From Chlorobium sp. (GTDB lineage Bacteria; Bacteroidota; Chlorobiia; Chlorobiales; Chlorobiaceae), in assembly GCA_005862285.1 (NCBI GenBank), contig SZXW01000003.1, forward strand, positions 1-64,000: a DNA stretch of 64,000 bases. Direction: 5' to 3'. Of the stretch, positions 19,412 through 28,096 are shown piece by piece. Made by a program: the position numbers and the translations under genes. The number at the start of each line of letters is the position of its first letter. Position 1 is the first letter of the stretch. The notes beneath the pieces were generated by a model. It was not told the DNA's origin. It saw nothing but the letters and a program-made list of their open reading frames with translations, and did not search any database.

Positions 19412-20557
19412 ATGAAAATACTAGTAAACGCTAGCACATTAGTTATTGGAGGTGGAATTCAAATTGGACTATCATTTATTCAGGAATCATTGAGAATTAC
19501 CTCGGTTGATTGGATATACTTAGTTTCACCAGGTATTTATTCGAATTTAGATCACAGGCTACAATCCGATTGTCGGGTAATATTAATTAAAGATTCACCA
19601 GCAAAACTATTGAAAGGTTATGCGTCTCGTAAAAAATTATATTCTATTTGTAAGAAAATAAAGCCGTCTATTGTTTATTCAATTGGGTTTCCTTCATATA
19701 TCTTGTTTAATGAGATTGAAATTGGACGTTATACGAATCCATGGGAGATTAATTCGCCGCCCCTGCCATGGGATACAATAAAAAACCCATTAAGTAAAAT
19801 AATAACTAAGGCAGGAATAAAATATCGTTTATTATGGGCTCGTAAAGCCAATTTTATAGAAACACAAACTGAAACAGCTAAAAAAGGCATTATTAGAAAT
19901 ACTGGAATTGAGCCGGAAAGAGTTTTTGTTATTCCAAATAATCCCAATAAAGTTTTTATTGAAAATGGCTTAAAGGAAAGATTTGAGTTGTTGTACGAAA
20001 AAAAAGGAAATATTGCTTTTTGTCTATCTGCACCATATGCGCATAAAAATTTAGAATTAATTCCAGAGGTTGCATATTGGTTGTGCAATAAATTTAATAA
20101 GCGGGTTAGCTTTATTCTTACTTTACCTAAGGATTCTGAGCTATGGAGAAATATAGAAAAAGAAGCTGAGAGGCTAAATGTTAATAATTTGGTTACAAAT
20201 GTTGGTGTGTTAAAAGTAAATGAATGTATAGAATATTATAAAAAGTCAAAGATAGTATTTTTGCCAACCTTGTTAGAAGTTTTCTCTGCTACTTATCTGG
20301 AGGCAATGGCAATGAAAGTACCTATTGTTACTACTGATTTAGAATTTGCACATGATAATTGTAAAGATGCAGCTATATATTATGAGCCTAGAAATTCAAA
20401 AGATGCCGCGTTAAAAATCAGAACTCTATTGGATGATAGATATCTTTATGAAGAGAAAGTTAGAAAAGGTGTGAAAATATTGAATTCTTATCCGACTATC
20501 GAAGAAAAGTTCACATTGTTATTGCAAACATTTATTAAAATAACCGCTGATGTGTAA
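19412..20557 (+). CDS. glycosyltransferase, GT4-like (WbuW position)
   Basis: About 381 residues from the ATG at 19412; the overlapping GTG at 19409 adds one Met. N-terminal MKILVNASTLVIGGGIQIGLSFI is a GT-B acceptor-domain start. The C-terminal domain has IAFCLSAPYAHKNLELIPEV, VTNVGVLKVNECIEYYKKSKIVFLPTLLE and VFSATYLEAMAMKVPIVTTD, the E-x7-E-like donor site. Its last 8 bases overlap the wbuX-like gene. In E. coli O145 a glycosyltransferase also precedes wbuXYZ, so it probably adds a sugar of the FucNAm-containing repeat unit. Donor specificity is not visible. Confidence 0.8.
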   Translation: MKILVNASTLVIGGGIQIGLSFIQESLRITSVDWIYLVSPGIYSNLDHRLQSDCRVILIKDSPAKLLKGYASRKKLYSICKKIKPSIVYSIGFPSYILFNEIEIGRYTNPWEINSPPLPWDTIKNPLSKIITKAGIKYRLLWARKANFIETQTETAKKGIIRNTGIEPERVFVIPNNPNKVFIENGLKERFELLYEKKGNIAFCLSAPYAHKNLELIPEVAYWLCNKFNKRVSFILTLPKDSELWRNIEKEAERLNVNNLVTNVGVLKVNECIEYYKKSKIVFLPTLLEVFSATYLEAMAMKVPIVTTDLEFAHDNCKDAAIYYEPRNSKDAALKIRTLLDDRYLYEEKVRKGVKILNSYPTIEEKFTLLLQTFIKITADV

Positions 20558-21692
20558 CAAATATCAAATATGTTCAAATTGTGTGATGGATACGTCTGAC
20601 CCAATTATATCCTTCGACAAGGATGGTATATGTGACCATTGTCATGACTTCGAAAATTATGTAAAACCAAATTGGTATACTGACGAAAAAGGCAGGAATC
20701 TATTGGAGGAAATAATAGAAAATATTAAAAAAGCAGGAAATAAAAACGAATTTGATTGTCTTCTTGGATTAAGCGGCGGGGTAGATAGCTCATATATGCT
20801 CCACCAGGCAGTAAAACAGTTAGGACTGAGACCACTGGTATTCCATGTTGACGGAGGATGGAATTCAGAACTTGCAGTACATAATATTAATGTAATGATT
20901 GACAAGCTTGGACTTGACCTTTACACTGAAGTGATCAATTGGGAGGAAATGAGAGATTTTCAACTTGCTTTCTTTAAGTCAGGAGTTCCGCATATTGACA
21001 TTCCTCAGGATCATGCATTTATTGCTACTCTCTATCAATTTGCAGAAAAATACAAGATTAAATATATCTTGAATGGCGGTAACTTTTCTACTGAATGTGT
21101 GCAGTATCCTATGAAATATTATTATTATGGCACGGATATGACTCAGATCAATGATATCAGAAAACGTTTTGGTACAATGGAAATGGAATCGTATCCATTT
21201 AGTTCTATTTATCGTCATAAAATATATTTAAAATACCTGAAGGGTGTTCGTGTTGTAAAGCCACTCAACTACATGCCTTTTATAAAACAGGAAGCTCTTG
21301 AGTTTCTAGAAAAGGAATATGATTGGAAGCCTTATCCCCAAAAACATTTTGAATCGCGTTTCACCCGTTTTTTTGAAAGTTATTGGCTGCCTGAGAGATT
21401 TGGTTTTGATCCTCGCAGAGTTCAGTATTCCAGTTTAATTCTAACTGGGCAAATGACTCGCGAAGATGCTCTTGAAAAGATGAAAAGCCCCGCATATATC
21501 CCTCAAACGATTGAAGAAGACTTCAACTATATTGCAACTAAAATGAGAATATCGCGTGAGGAATTGAAAGGATATTTTACAATGCCAAAAAAATATTATT
21601 GGTACTATAAAAACCAGCAAAATATTTTCAGGGTAGGAGCTAATATCTTGAATTTGATTGGCGTAGAGAAAGTAAAAAAACGTAATAAATGA
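20550..21692 (+). CDS. wbuX: N-acetyl sugar amidotransferase (WbuX/LfnA/WbpG family)
   Basis: A 380-residue protein. Two Cys pairs (C8/C11 in ICSNCVMD and C28/C31 in CDHC) make a zinc site. The ATP-pyrophosphatase P-loop LSGGVDSSYM lies near residues 74-83. GGNFSTECVQYP and the long basic C-terminal half are typical of the family. The enzyme activates the acetamido carbonyl of a sugar with ATP. Ammonia from the HisH/HisF-like pair then gives an acetamidino group. It overlaps the upstream glycosyltransferase by 8 bases and the next gene by 4. The order wbuX-wbuY-wbuZ-fnlA-fnlB-fnlC-wbuB matches the E. coli O145 arrangement as I recall it, so the likely product is L-FucNAm. The relation to P. 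aeruginosa LfnA and WbpG is from family knowledge. Confidence 0.88.
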   Translation: MCNKYQICSNCVMDTSDPIISFDKDGICDHCHDFENYVKPNWYTDEKGRNLLEEIIENIKKAGNKNEFDCLLGLSGGVDSSYMLHQAVKQLGLRPLVFHVDGGWNSELAVHNINVMIDKLGLDLYTEVINWEEMRDFQLAFFKSGVPHIDIPQDHAFIATLYQFAEKYKIKYILNGGNFSTECVQYPMKYYYYGTDMTQINDIRKRFGTMEMESYPFSSIYRHKIYLKYLKGVRVVKPLNYMPFIKQEALEFLEKEYDWKPYPQKHFESRFTRFFESYWLPERFGFDPRRVQYSSLILTGQMTREDALEKMKSPAYIPQTIEEDFNYIATKMRISREELKGYFTMPKKYYWYYKNQQNIFRVGANILNLIGVEKVKKRNK

Positions 21693-22303
21693 TTACAATA
21701 ATAGATTACGGTTTGGGCAATATCAGAGCCTTTGTAAATGTCTATGAACGACTTAACATAAAAATCAATATTGCTCATAATAGATCAGATATTATAAATG
21801 CAACAAAACTAATTTTGCCCGGAGTTGGATCTTTTGATTATGCAATGTCTCAATTAAATAACTCGGGCATGAGAGAGGTTCTTGAAGAGCAAGTTATAAG
21901 TCATAATGTTCCTGTAATTGGGATTTGTGTTGGTATGCAGATGATGGCAAAATCGAGCGATGAAGGTAAAATGTCAGGATTGGGATGGTTAGATGCAGAA
22001 GTAAAACTTTTTGATACTTCGCAAATACCATACAAAACACGTTTGCCACATATGGGCTGGAATACGATTAACATTACGAGGCAAAACATACTACTTGACC
22101 AACTAAACGACGTATCAAGGTTTTATTTTCTTCATTCATATTACTTTAGTTGCAATAAACAAGAAGATATTATAGCTAAAACAGAGTATGGCGCAGAATA
22201 TGCAAGCGCAATAAATAAAGGCAATATTTACGGTATTCAGTTTCATCCAGAAAAAAGCCATAAAAACGGTATTCAATTGTTACACAATTTTGCAAAACTC
22301 TGA
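21689..22303 (+). CDS. wbuY: HisH-like glutaminase for sugar amidation
   Basis: A 204-residue class I glutamine amidotransferase. The nucleophile is Cys80 in GICVGMQMM. The oxyanion/early motif is ILPGVGSFDYAM, and the His/Glu pair lies in YGIQFHPEKSH near 184-188, so the catalytic triad is complete. It hydrolyses glutamine to ammonia and should pair with the HisF-like protein 3 bases downstream. Although it is annotated as imidazole glycerol phosphate synthase subunit in many genomes, its place between an N-acetyl sugar amidotransferase and FucNAc genes argues for ammonia supply to WbuX rather than histidine synthesis. It overlaps the wbuX stop by 4 bases. Confidence 0.88.
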   Translation: MITIIDYGLGNIRAFVNVYERLNIKINIAHNRSDIINATKLILPGVGSFDYAMSQLNNSGMREVLEEQVISHNVPVIGICVGMQMMAKSSDEGKMSGLGWLDAEVKLFDTSQIPYKTRLPHMGWNTINITRQNILLDQLNDVSRFYFLHSYYFSCNKQEDIIAKTEYGAEYASAINKGNIYGIQFHPEKSHKNGIQLLHNFAKL

Positions 22304-22305
22304 AT

Positions 22306-23118
22306 ATGTTATACCCACGTATTATACCATGCCTGCTTCTCCATAAAAAAGGGCTGGTTAAGACAACAAAATTTAATGATCCAAAATATGTAGGAGATCC
22401 TATAAATGCAGTTAAAATATTTAATGAAAAAGAAGTTGATGAAATAATTGTAGTAGATATAGATGCTTCGCGTCATGGACATGAGCCAGACTATCAATTA
22501 ATTGAAAAGCTTGCTGTTGAGTGTCGCATGCCACTTTGTTATGGTGGCGGTATCAAAACGATTGAGCAGGCACAGCGAATATTTAGCCTCGGAGTAGAAA
22601 AAATAGCTATAAGTTCGGCGGCAATCAGCAAACCGGCTTTGATTACAGAAATAGCAGAAAGAGTTGGCAATCAGAGCGTTGTTGTCGTTCTTGATGTTAA
22701 GAAACGCATGATAGGAAGTAAATACGAAATTTACATCCATAATGGCACTCAGGCCACAGGAATAGATCCTGTTGTTTTTGCGAAACAGGCAGAAGAGCTT
22801 GGCACTGGAGAGATAGTGATTAACTCTATCGATCAGGATGGAGTGATGAAAGGCTATGATCAATCGCTTATCAATAAAATCAGGGAAGTTATTTCAATTC
22901 CGTTAACAGTATTAGGAGGAGCAAGCTCACTTGAAGATATTGGACAAATAATTCAGCAACATGGTATCATAGGTGTAGCCGCCGGGAGCCTTTTTGTATT
23001 TAAAGGAAAATTCAGAGCTGTTTTGATCAACTATCCAGTTCATGAGGAAAAGCAGAACCTTATAAGTAACTATTTTATAAATAAGTGGGAATGCAAGAAT
23101 AAAATAAAATATGTTTAA
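22306..23118 (+). CDS. wbuZ: HisF-like ammonia-channel subunit for sugar amidation
   Basis: A 270-residue TIM-barrel protein. RIIPCLLLHKKGLVKTTKF replaces the usual HisF IIPCLDVKDGRVVKG start, so the first catalytic Asp (Asp11 in HisF) is Leu. The second Asp, in VVVLDVKKRM, is kept. Other barrel motifs are VVDIDASRHG, CYGGGIKTIEQA and PLTVLGGASSLED. Loss of Asp11 fits a paralogue that channels ammonia to WbuX and does not close the imidazole ring. It is somewhat longer at the C terminus than usual HisF (about 255). It overlaps fnlA by 8 bases, tying the amidation trio to the FucNAc genes. Confidence 0.88.
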   Translation: MLYPRIIPCLLLHKKGLVKTTKFNDPKYVGDPINAVKIFNEKEVDEIIVVDIDASRHGHEPDYQLIEKLAVECRMPLCYGGGIKTIEQAQRIFSLGVEKIAISSAAISKPALITEIAERVGNQSVVVVLDVKKRMIGSKYEIYIHNGTQATGIDPVVFAKQAEELGTGEIVINSIDQDGVMKGYDQSLINKIREVISIPLTVLGGASSLEDIGQIIQQHGIIGVAAGSLFVFKGKFRAVLINYPVHEEKQNLISNYFINKWECKNKIKYV

Positions 23119-24133
23119 AAATAAAATATTATTAATTACCGGAGGAACCGGGACATTCGGTAATGCCGTATTACGGCGTTTTCTAAAGACAGATATCGCT
23201 GAAATCCGCGTATTCAGTCGCGATGAGAAGAAGCAGGACGATATGCGTAAGGAATATGCAAATTCAAAGCTGAAATTTTATATCGGAGATGTTCGCAATG
23301 CCGATAGCGTCCGAGATGCTATGGAGGGAGTTGATTTCATTTTTCATGCTGCCGCGTTGAAACAGGTTCCTTCATGCGAATTTTTTCCGGTAGAAGCTCT
23401 CCGAACCAATGCAATGGGAACGCATAATGTCTTAACACAGGCGACTGCAGCAGGCGTCAAGAAAGTAGTTGTGCTGAGTACAGACAAGGCTGTTTATCCG
23501 ATCAATGCCATGGGTATTTCAAAGGCCATGATGGAGAAGATCGCTGTAGCTCAGTCACGCGTTTCTGGCAGCCGGACGGTAATCAATGTAACCCGCTACG
23601 GAAACGTTATGGCAAGCCGTGGTTCGGTGATTCCACTTTTTATCAAGAATATACAGGAGGAAAAACCACTCACGGTTACCGACCCGAATATGACCCGGTT
23701 CATGATGAGTATCGATGATGCTGTGGATCTTGTACTTTATGCGTTTACTCATGGGCAGCCTGGGGATACTTTTGTGCAAAAGGCACCTTCCGCAACAATT
23801 GAAACACTGGCTCTGGCACTGAAAAAATTGCTCAAAACCGATGTTCCGGTCACCATCATTGGTACCAGACATGGTGAAAAACTCTACGAATCGCTTCTGA
23901 CCCGCGAAGAACTTGCAGTTGCTGATGACCTTGGTGGATACTACAGAGTCCCCGCCGATAACCGTGATTTGAATTATGCGGCATTTTTCAGCGAAGGACG
24001 CGAAGAGGTTTCGTTGAAGGAAGATTATAACTCACACAATACGCATCAAGTCGATGTGGATGGTATGTGTGACTTACTCATGAATCTTGAATGTGTTAAT
24101 GCCGCGATGAGAGGAGAGCGGATTGAAGTTTAA
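23111..24133 (+). CDS. fnlA: UDP-GlcNAc 4,6-dehydratase/5-epimerase (FnlA/WbjB/CapE)
   Basis: A 340-residue short-chain dehydrogenase fold. The NADP site ITGGTGTFGNAVLRR lies near residues 9-23. FHAAALKQVPSCEFFP and STDKAVYPINAMGISKAMMEK carry the catalytic Met/Lys arrangement of this inverting subclass. VTRYGNVMASRGSVIPLF and GTRHGEKLYESLL are further family motifs. It makes UDP-2-acetamido-2,6-dideoxy-beta-L-arabino-4-hexulose, the first step to UDP-L-FucNAc. It differs from the membrane dehydratase at 1262, which keeps the D-configuration. It overlaps wbuZ by 8 bases. GC content rises from here on compared with the preceding 15 kb. Confidence 0.93.
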   Translation: MFKNKILLITGGTGTFGNAVLRRFLKTDIAEIRVFSRDEKKQDDMRKEYANSKLKFYIGDVRNADSVRDAMEGVDFIFHAAALKQVPSCEFFPVEALRTNAMGTHNVLTQATAAGVKKVVVLSTDKAVYPINAMGISKAMMEKIAVAQSRVSGSRTVINVTRYGNVMASRGSVIPLFIKNIQEEKPLTVTDPNMTRFMMSIDDAVDLVLYAFTHGQPGDTFVQKAPSATIETLALALKKLLKTDVPVTIIGTRHGEKLYESLLTREELAVADDLGGYYRVPADNRDLNYAAFFSEGREEVSLKEDYNSHNTHQVDVDGMCDLLMNLECVNAAMRGERIEV

Positions 24134-24426
24134 GGATATTGTTGTTTAAGGATATTGTTATGTCCACGAATTCCACGAATTGACTCGAAGGAATCCGGTT
24201 TTGTTTTCCCGTTTGACGTCACATGATTAAAGCCCTCAAAGTTCTCCATAAGAAAAACTTGCATTTACATTTTACTGTTATACCGGTGATTGGGCTGTAA
24301 CCTCAAGGATTGATGTTTGACATTAAGCTGTTCCTGTTTGCACAAATTCTTCAATTCCACATTTAATTTGCTCATATTCTTGCGATTAGTAAATAAATCT
24401 CATCTGGTAATTCAGAAATCAAAAAT
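24134..24426. other. intergenic region with decayed sequence
   Basis: 293 bp between fnlA and fnlB, unusual because these genes normally abut. It contains a CACGAATTCCACGAATTGACTCGAAGG stretch (key unit CACGAATT), related to short stretches near 37146 and 38470. On the minus strand are small pieces reminiscent of a GxxExxY-type protein tail, too short to call. A new promoter could lie in its AT-rich 3' half. Confidence 0.35.
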
Positions 24427-25545
24427 ATGCTTGTTTTAGTTACTGGTTCGAATGGGTTTGTCGGTAGTAATCTTTGTACTGTTTTGCGGACAAAGGAAAA
24501 TGTTAAGGTTCTTGAGTTTGATTGTGATAATTCGTATGAAGAGCTGGAATGCATGCTCGGTGAGGCGGAGGTTGTTTTTCATCTTGCCGGAGTAAACCGG
24601 CCAAAAAATGAAGAAGAGTTCAGGACCGGAAATACCGGTTTTACAGAGGAAATCTGCAGTACGCTTCTGCGATTGAAACGCACTCCAAAGATCATTCTTG
24701 CATCATCTATTCAGGCAGAATTTGACAACCCATATGGAAGCAGCAAGCGTCAGGCTGAGACTGCGTTGCATGAATTTTCGGAAAAAACCGGTGCACACAC
24801 GGTGGTATACCGCTTCAAGAACCTTTTCGGAAAATGGTGCCGCCCGAACTATAATTCGGTGACAGCGACGTTCTGCCATAACACTGCCCATAATCTTCCA
24901 CTCACGATTTCCGATCCCGCTCGATCTATAGAACTGACCTATATCGACGATGTCGTCTCAGCCCTGATTGGCGAACTTCCTTTTGATGACGGCAATCGGG
25001 AGTCCGGGTTTGCATTTGCTCCTGAACTTGCAGCATACCTCATTACTCTCGGTCAACTTGCAGAGCTCATAACCTCATTTCGTGAATCAAGAGACACTCT
25101 GGTCCTGCCCGGATTTGACGATCGTTTTGTACGATCGCTCTACGCGACATACCTCTCATATCTTGAAGGCGACGATTTCGCTTACCAGCTTCAGATAAAA
25201 ACCGACGATAGAGGTACACTTGCGGAAATGATGAAAAGCAGTTCGTTCGGCCAGATTTTCGTTTCAAGGACAAAGCCAGGGATTACAAGGGGTAACCACT
25301 ATCATCACACCAAAACCGAGAAGTTTATGGTTGTTGAAGGTAGGGCGGTTATCCGTTTTCGCAAGATCGATGGGACTGAGGTTATCGAACATCATGTTTC
25401 AGGTGATGAGTTCAAGGTTGTCGATATTCCTCCCGGTTATACCCACCATATCACAAATATCGGAGAAAAAGAACTTGTCACTCTTTTTTGGGCATCCGAA
25501 ATCTTCAATCCGGATAAACCCGATACATATTTCATGAAAGTTTAA
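24427..25545 (+). CDS. fnlB: UDP-2-acetamido-2,6-dideoxy-hexulose reductase with C-terminal cupin (FnlB/WbjC/CapF)
   Basis: A 372-residue bifunctional protein. The N-terminal NAD(P) Rossmann domain starts LVLVTGSNGFVGSNL. VVFHLAGVNRPKNEEEF and the catalytic NPYGSSKRQAE (Tyr-x-x-x-Lys) follow, to about residue 245. The C-terminal 120 residues are a cupin with GITRGNHYHHTKTEKFMVVEG near 285 and YTHHITNIGEKELVTLFW, which hold the His metal ligands. It carries out the C3 epimerisation and C4 reduction giving UDP-L-PneNAc before the last epimerase step. Length equals CapF/WbjC. The ATG at 24427 begins right at the Rossmann strand. Separated from fnlC by a heptamer-repeat gap. Confidence 0.92.
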   Translation: MLVLVTGSNGFVGSNLCTVLRTKENVKVLEFDCDNSYEELECMLGEAEVVFHLAGVNRPKNEEEFRTGNTGFTEEICSTLLRLKRTPKIILASSIQAEFDNPYGSSKRQAETALHEFSEKTGAHTVVYRFKNLFGKWCRPNYNSVTATFCHNTAHNLPLTISDPARSIELTYIDDVVSALIGELPFDDGNRESGFAFAPELAAYLITLGQLAELITSFRESRDTLVLPGFDDRFVRSLYATYLSYLEGDDFAYQLQIKTDDRGTLAEMMKSSSFGQIFVSRTKPGITRGNHYHHTKTEKFMVVEGRAVIRFRKIDGTEVIEHHVSGDEFKVVDIPPGYTHHITNIGEKELVTLFWASEIFNPDKPDTYFMKV

Positions 25546-25713
25546 GTTGAAGAGATTATGAATTTTGAATTCTTGATTTTGGATTGGTTGAAGAGATTCT
25601 TGACTTTAGATTTTGAATTCTTTTTCAACGCATTACCTCTGTCTTTAATCCGGAATCCATAATTTCTTTATCGCTCTGTCTTTAATCCAAAATTCATAAT
25701 CCAGAGTTTAAAA
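25546..25713. repeat. third heptanucleotide family, arranged as an inverted pair
   Basis: The left half has 7-nt units ATGAATT, TTGAATT, CTTGATT and TTGGATT. The right half carries their reverse complements (AATCCAA, AATTCAT, AATCCAG), so the two halves can pair. It fills the gap between fnlB and fnlC and is distinct in sequence from the GGACTGA and GGGTAAT families but has the same 7-nt period. Confidence 0.65.
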
Positions 25714-26844
25714 TTGACGAAGTTAAAAGTAATGACCATCGTGGGTACCCGTCCGGAGATTATCCGGCTTTCAAGGGTGCTGGCAAAGCTCGATGCTTAT
25801 ACTGACCACATTCTCGTCCATACAGGACAGAACTACGATTACGAGCTGAACGAGATATTTTTTGAAGATCTCGGAATCAGAAAACCCGACCATTTTCTTG
25901 AAGCGGCAGGAGCGACAGCAGCTGAAACCGTCGGTCAGATATTTTCAAAAGCCGACTGTGTCATGGAACAAGAAAAGCCCGAAGCTATTCTTATTCTTGG
26001 GGACACCAATTCCTGTCTTGCAGCATATCCCGCGAAAAGACGAAAAATACCTGTTTTCCATATGGAGGCGGGAAACCGGTGTTTCGATCAGCGCGTACCT
26101 GAAGAGACAAATCGCAAGATTGTCGATCATATAGCGGACATAAACCTCACTTACAGTGATATAGCACGAGAATACCTTCTGCGTGAAGGCCTTGCAGCTG
26201 ACCGAATCATAAAGACCGGCAGCCCCATGTTCGAAGTGTTGACCTATTACAAGGAAAAAATTGATCGGTCGGATGTACTTGAACGTCTGAAGCTTGTAGC
26301 GGGTGATTATTTTGTAGTGAGTGCGCATCGCGAAGAGAATATCGAATCGGAAAGGAATTTTTACAATCTCGTTGAAATTCTCAATACCCTTGTAACCGAA
26401 TACGGTAAAAGGGTCATTGTTTCCACTCATCCAAGAACACGCAAACGAATTGAAGCGAGCGGCATTGTCTTCAATGAAAAGGTCGAGTTGTTGAAACCTC
26501 TTGGTTTTACTGATTACAACCACTTACAGCTTCATGCACGGGCGGTGCTTTCCGACAGCGGCACCATTACTGAAGAGTCTTCCATTCTCAATTTTCCAGC
26601 ACTCAATATTCGCGAGGCGCATGAGCGTCCGGAAGGAATGGAGGAGGCATCGGTGATGATGGTTGGTCTTGATGTGAACCGTGTTATGCAGGCGCTTGCG
26701 ATTCTCGACACTCAGACTCGGGGGGAACAGAGGACCTTGAGGCAGGTTGCTGATTATTCCATGCCCAATGTTTCGGAAAAGGTGGTCAGGATAATTCACA
26801 GTTATACCGATTATGTGAATCGGGTTGTGTGGAAAAAATATTAA
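25714..26844 (+). CDS. fnlC: UDP-N-acetyl sugar 2-epimerase forming UDP-L-FucNAc (FnlC/WbjD/CapG)
   Basis: A 376-residue protein of the non-hydrolysing WecB-like 2-epimerase family, GT-B-like fold. Motifs are [16 protein letters not shown] at the N terminus, [48 protein letters not shown] and [14 protein letters not shown]. It converts UDP-L-PneNAc to UDP-L-FucNAc. The start is TTG at 25714 because the usual N terminus (two to four residues before KVMTIVGTR) needs it; the ATG at 25732 would cut into the first strand. The repeat-filled gap upstream may separate it from the fnlB promoter. It overlaps wbuB by about 20 bases. Confidence 0.92.
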   Translation: MTKLKVMTIVGTRPEIIRLSRVLAKLDAYTDHILVHTGQNYDYELNEIFFEDLGIRKPDHFLEAAGATAAETVGQIFSKADCVMEQEKPEAILILGDTNSCLAAYPAKRRKIPVFHMEAGNRCFDQRVPEETNRKIVDHIADINLTYSDIAREYLLREGLAADRIIKTGSPMFEVLTYYKEKIDRSDVLERLKLVAGDYFVVSAHREENIESERNFYNLVEILNTLVTEYGKRVIVSTHPRTRKRIEASGIVFNEKVELLKPLGFTDYNHLQLHARAVLSDSGTITEESSILNFPALNIREAHERPEGMEEASVMMVGLDVNRVMQALAILDTQTRGEQRTLRQVADYSMPNVSEKVVRIIHSYTDYVNRVVWKKY

Positions 26845-28069
26845 AAAGTCTCCTTTGCGCGTTTTATTACTGACGCAGTGGTTCGATCCTGAGCCTACAT
26901 TCAAAGGTTTAGTTTTTGCCCGTGAGCTGGTAAAACAGGGCTTTGATGTCGAGGTTTTGTCAGGCTTTCCGAATTATCCGGGGGGTAAGCTTTATCCCGG
27001 CTTCAAGATCAAGCTGATTCAGCGTGAACTGATTGAAGGTGTCAATGTAACTCGTGTTCCGCTGTATCCAAGTCATGGCCAGAGCGCCTTCGGTCGGGTG
27101 ATGAACTATATCAGCTTTGCGGCAAGTTCGTTTGTCTATGGAGTGTTGATGGCAAAGAGGCCTGATGTTATATATGCCTATCATCCCCCTCTTACTGTAG
27201 GACTTGCAGCAGTTATTATCCGGATGTTCAGGCGTGTTCCGGTTGTCTACGACATTCAGGATATGTGGCCCGATACGCTTCGGGCAACAGGAATGATTGA
27301 AAATGCCGGAATACTTTCTGCTGTTGCAAAGGTATGTGATATCGTTTACCGGTATGTTGATCACATAGTGGTCCTTTCCCCGGGGTTTAAAAAGCTGCTT
27401 ATAGAACGAGGGGTGCCAGCCAGGAAGCTGGATATCATTTATAACTGGTGCGATGAAGCATCAATGCTGAACCCGACAGGTGATGCCCCAAATGATTTTG
27501 CTGGTCCGGAGACGTTTACCATTATGTTTGCCGGTAATATGGGGAAAGCGCAGGCGCTGGATGCCGTGCTCGAAGCAGCAGAAATAGTTAGGAAAAAAAC
27601 AGCAGGAATACGCTTTGTATTTATCGGCGGCGGAGTCGAGGTTGATCGACTGAAAGTTACGGCAACAGAAAAGAAATTAACAAATGTGCTTTTTCTTCAA
27701 GCCGTGTCGATGGCATCAATAGGCGGTATACTCGGTAAAGCGGATGCTCTCCTTGTACACCTCAGAAAAGACCCTTTGTTTACCATAACGATTCCCTCAA
27801 AAACACAAGCATATATGGCTGCAGGAAAACCGCTGTTAATGGCGGTAGATGGAGATGCAGCTGATCTTGTAAATGCTGCGGGATGCGGTGTTATTGCTGA
27901 ATCGGAGAATTCATCGGCAATTGCTGATGCGGCATTTAAACTATATGCTTTGAGCGTTTCAGAAAGAAATACGATGGCTGTAAAAAGCAGGGAATACTAT
28001 CAATCACATTTATCGTTGAAAGTCGGGGTTAGTCGATTTGGTGAAATATTTAAAAAGCTTGTTAAATAA
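26825..28069 (+). CDS. wbuB: L-FucNAc/FucNAm glycosyltransferase (WbuB-like, GT4)
   Basis: A 414-residue GT-B enzyme. N-terminal [24 protein letters not shown] is followed by [17 protein letters not shown] and [17 protein letters not shown], the signature of WbuB/WcaI-type transferases. The donor domain has [20 protein letters not shown] and [12 protein letters not shown], then [26 protein letters not shown]. Starts are uncertain: TTG at 26825 overlaps fnlC by 20 bases, and TTG at 26855 would begin exactly at the first strand; neither has a clear ribosome binding site. It closes the wbuXYZ-fnlABC-wbuB set, so it should transfer the FucNAc/FucNAm residue to the lipid-linked acceptor. Confidence 0.88.
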   Translation: MCGKNIKKSPLRVLLLTQWFDPEPTFKGLVFARELVKQGFDVEVLSGFPNYPGGKLYPGFKIKLIQRELIEGVNVTRVPLYPSHGQSAFGRVMNYISFAASSFVYGVLMAKRPDVIYAYHPPLTVGLAAVIIRMFRRVPVVYDIQDMWPDTLRATGMIENAGILSAVAKVCDIVYRYVDHIVVLSPGFKKLLIERGVPARKLDIIYNWCDEASMLNPTGDAPNDFAGPETFTIMFAGNMGKAQALDAVLEAAEIVRKKTAGIRFVFIGGGVEVDRLKVTATEKKLTNVLFLQAVSMASIGGILGKADALLVHLRKDPLFTITIPSKTQAYMAAGKPLLMAVDGDAADLVNAAGCGVIAESENSSAIADAAFKLYALSVSERNTMAVKSREYYQSHLSLKVGVSRFGEIFKKLVK

Positions 28070-28096
28070 GAGCGGCTTCTTCGATAGCCTTATATC

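Noticed and set aside
21689-23118. HisH/HisF pair as histidine biosynthesis genes
   Set aside because: HisF Asp11 is lost and the pair is locked between an N-acetyl sugar amidotransferase and FucNAc genes.
24134-24426. Degenerate GxxExxY protein on the minus strand
   Set aside because: Only short, frame-mixed resemblances were found; not enough to support a pseudogene call.
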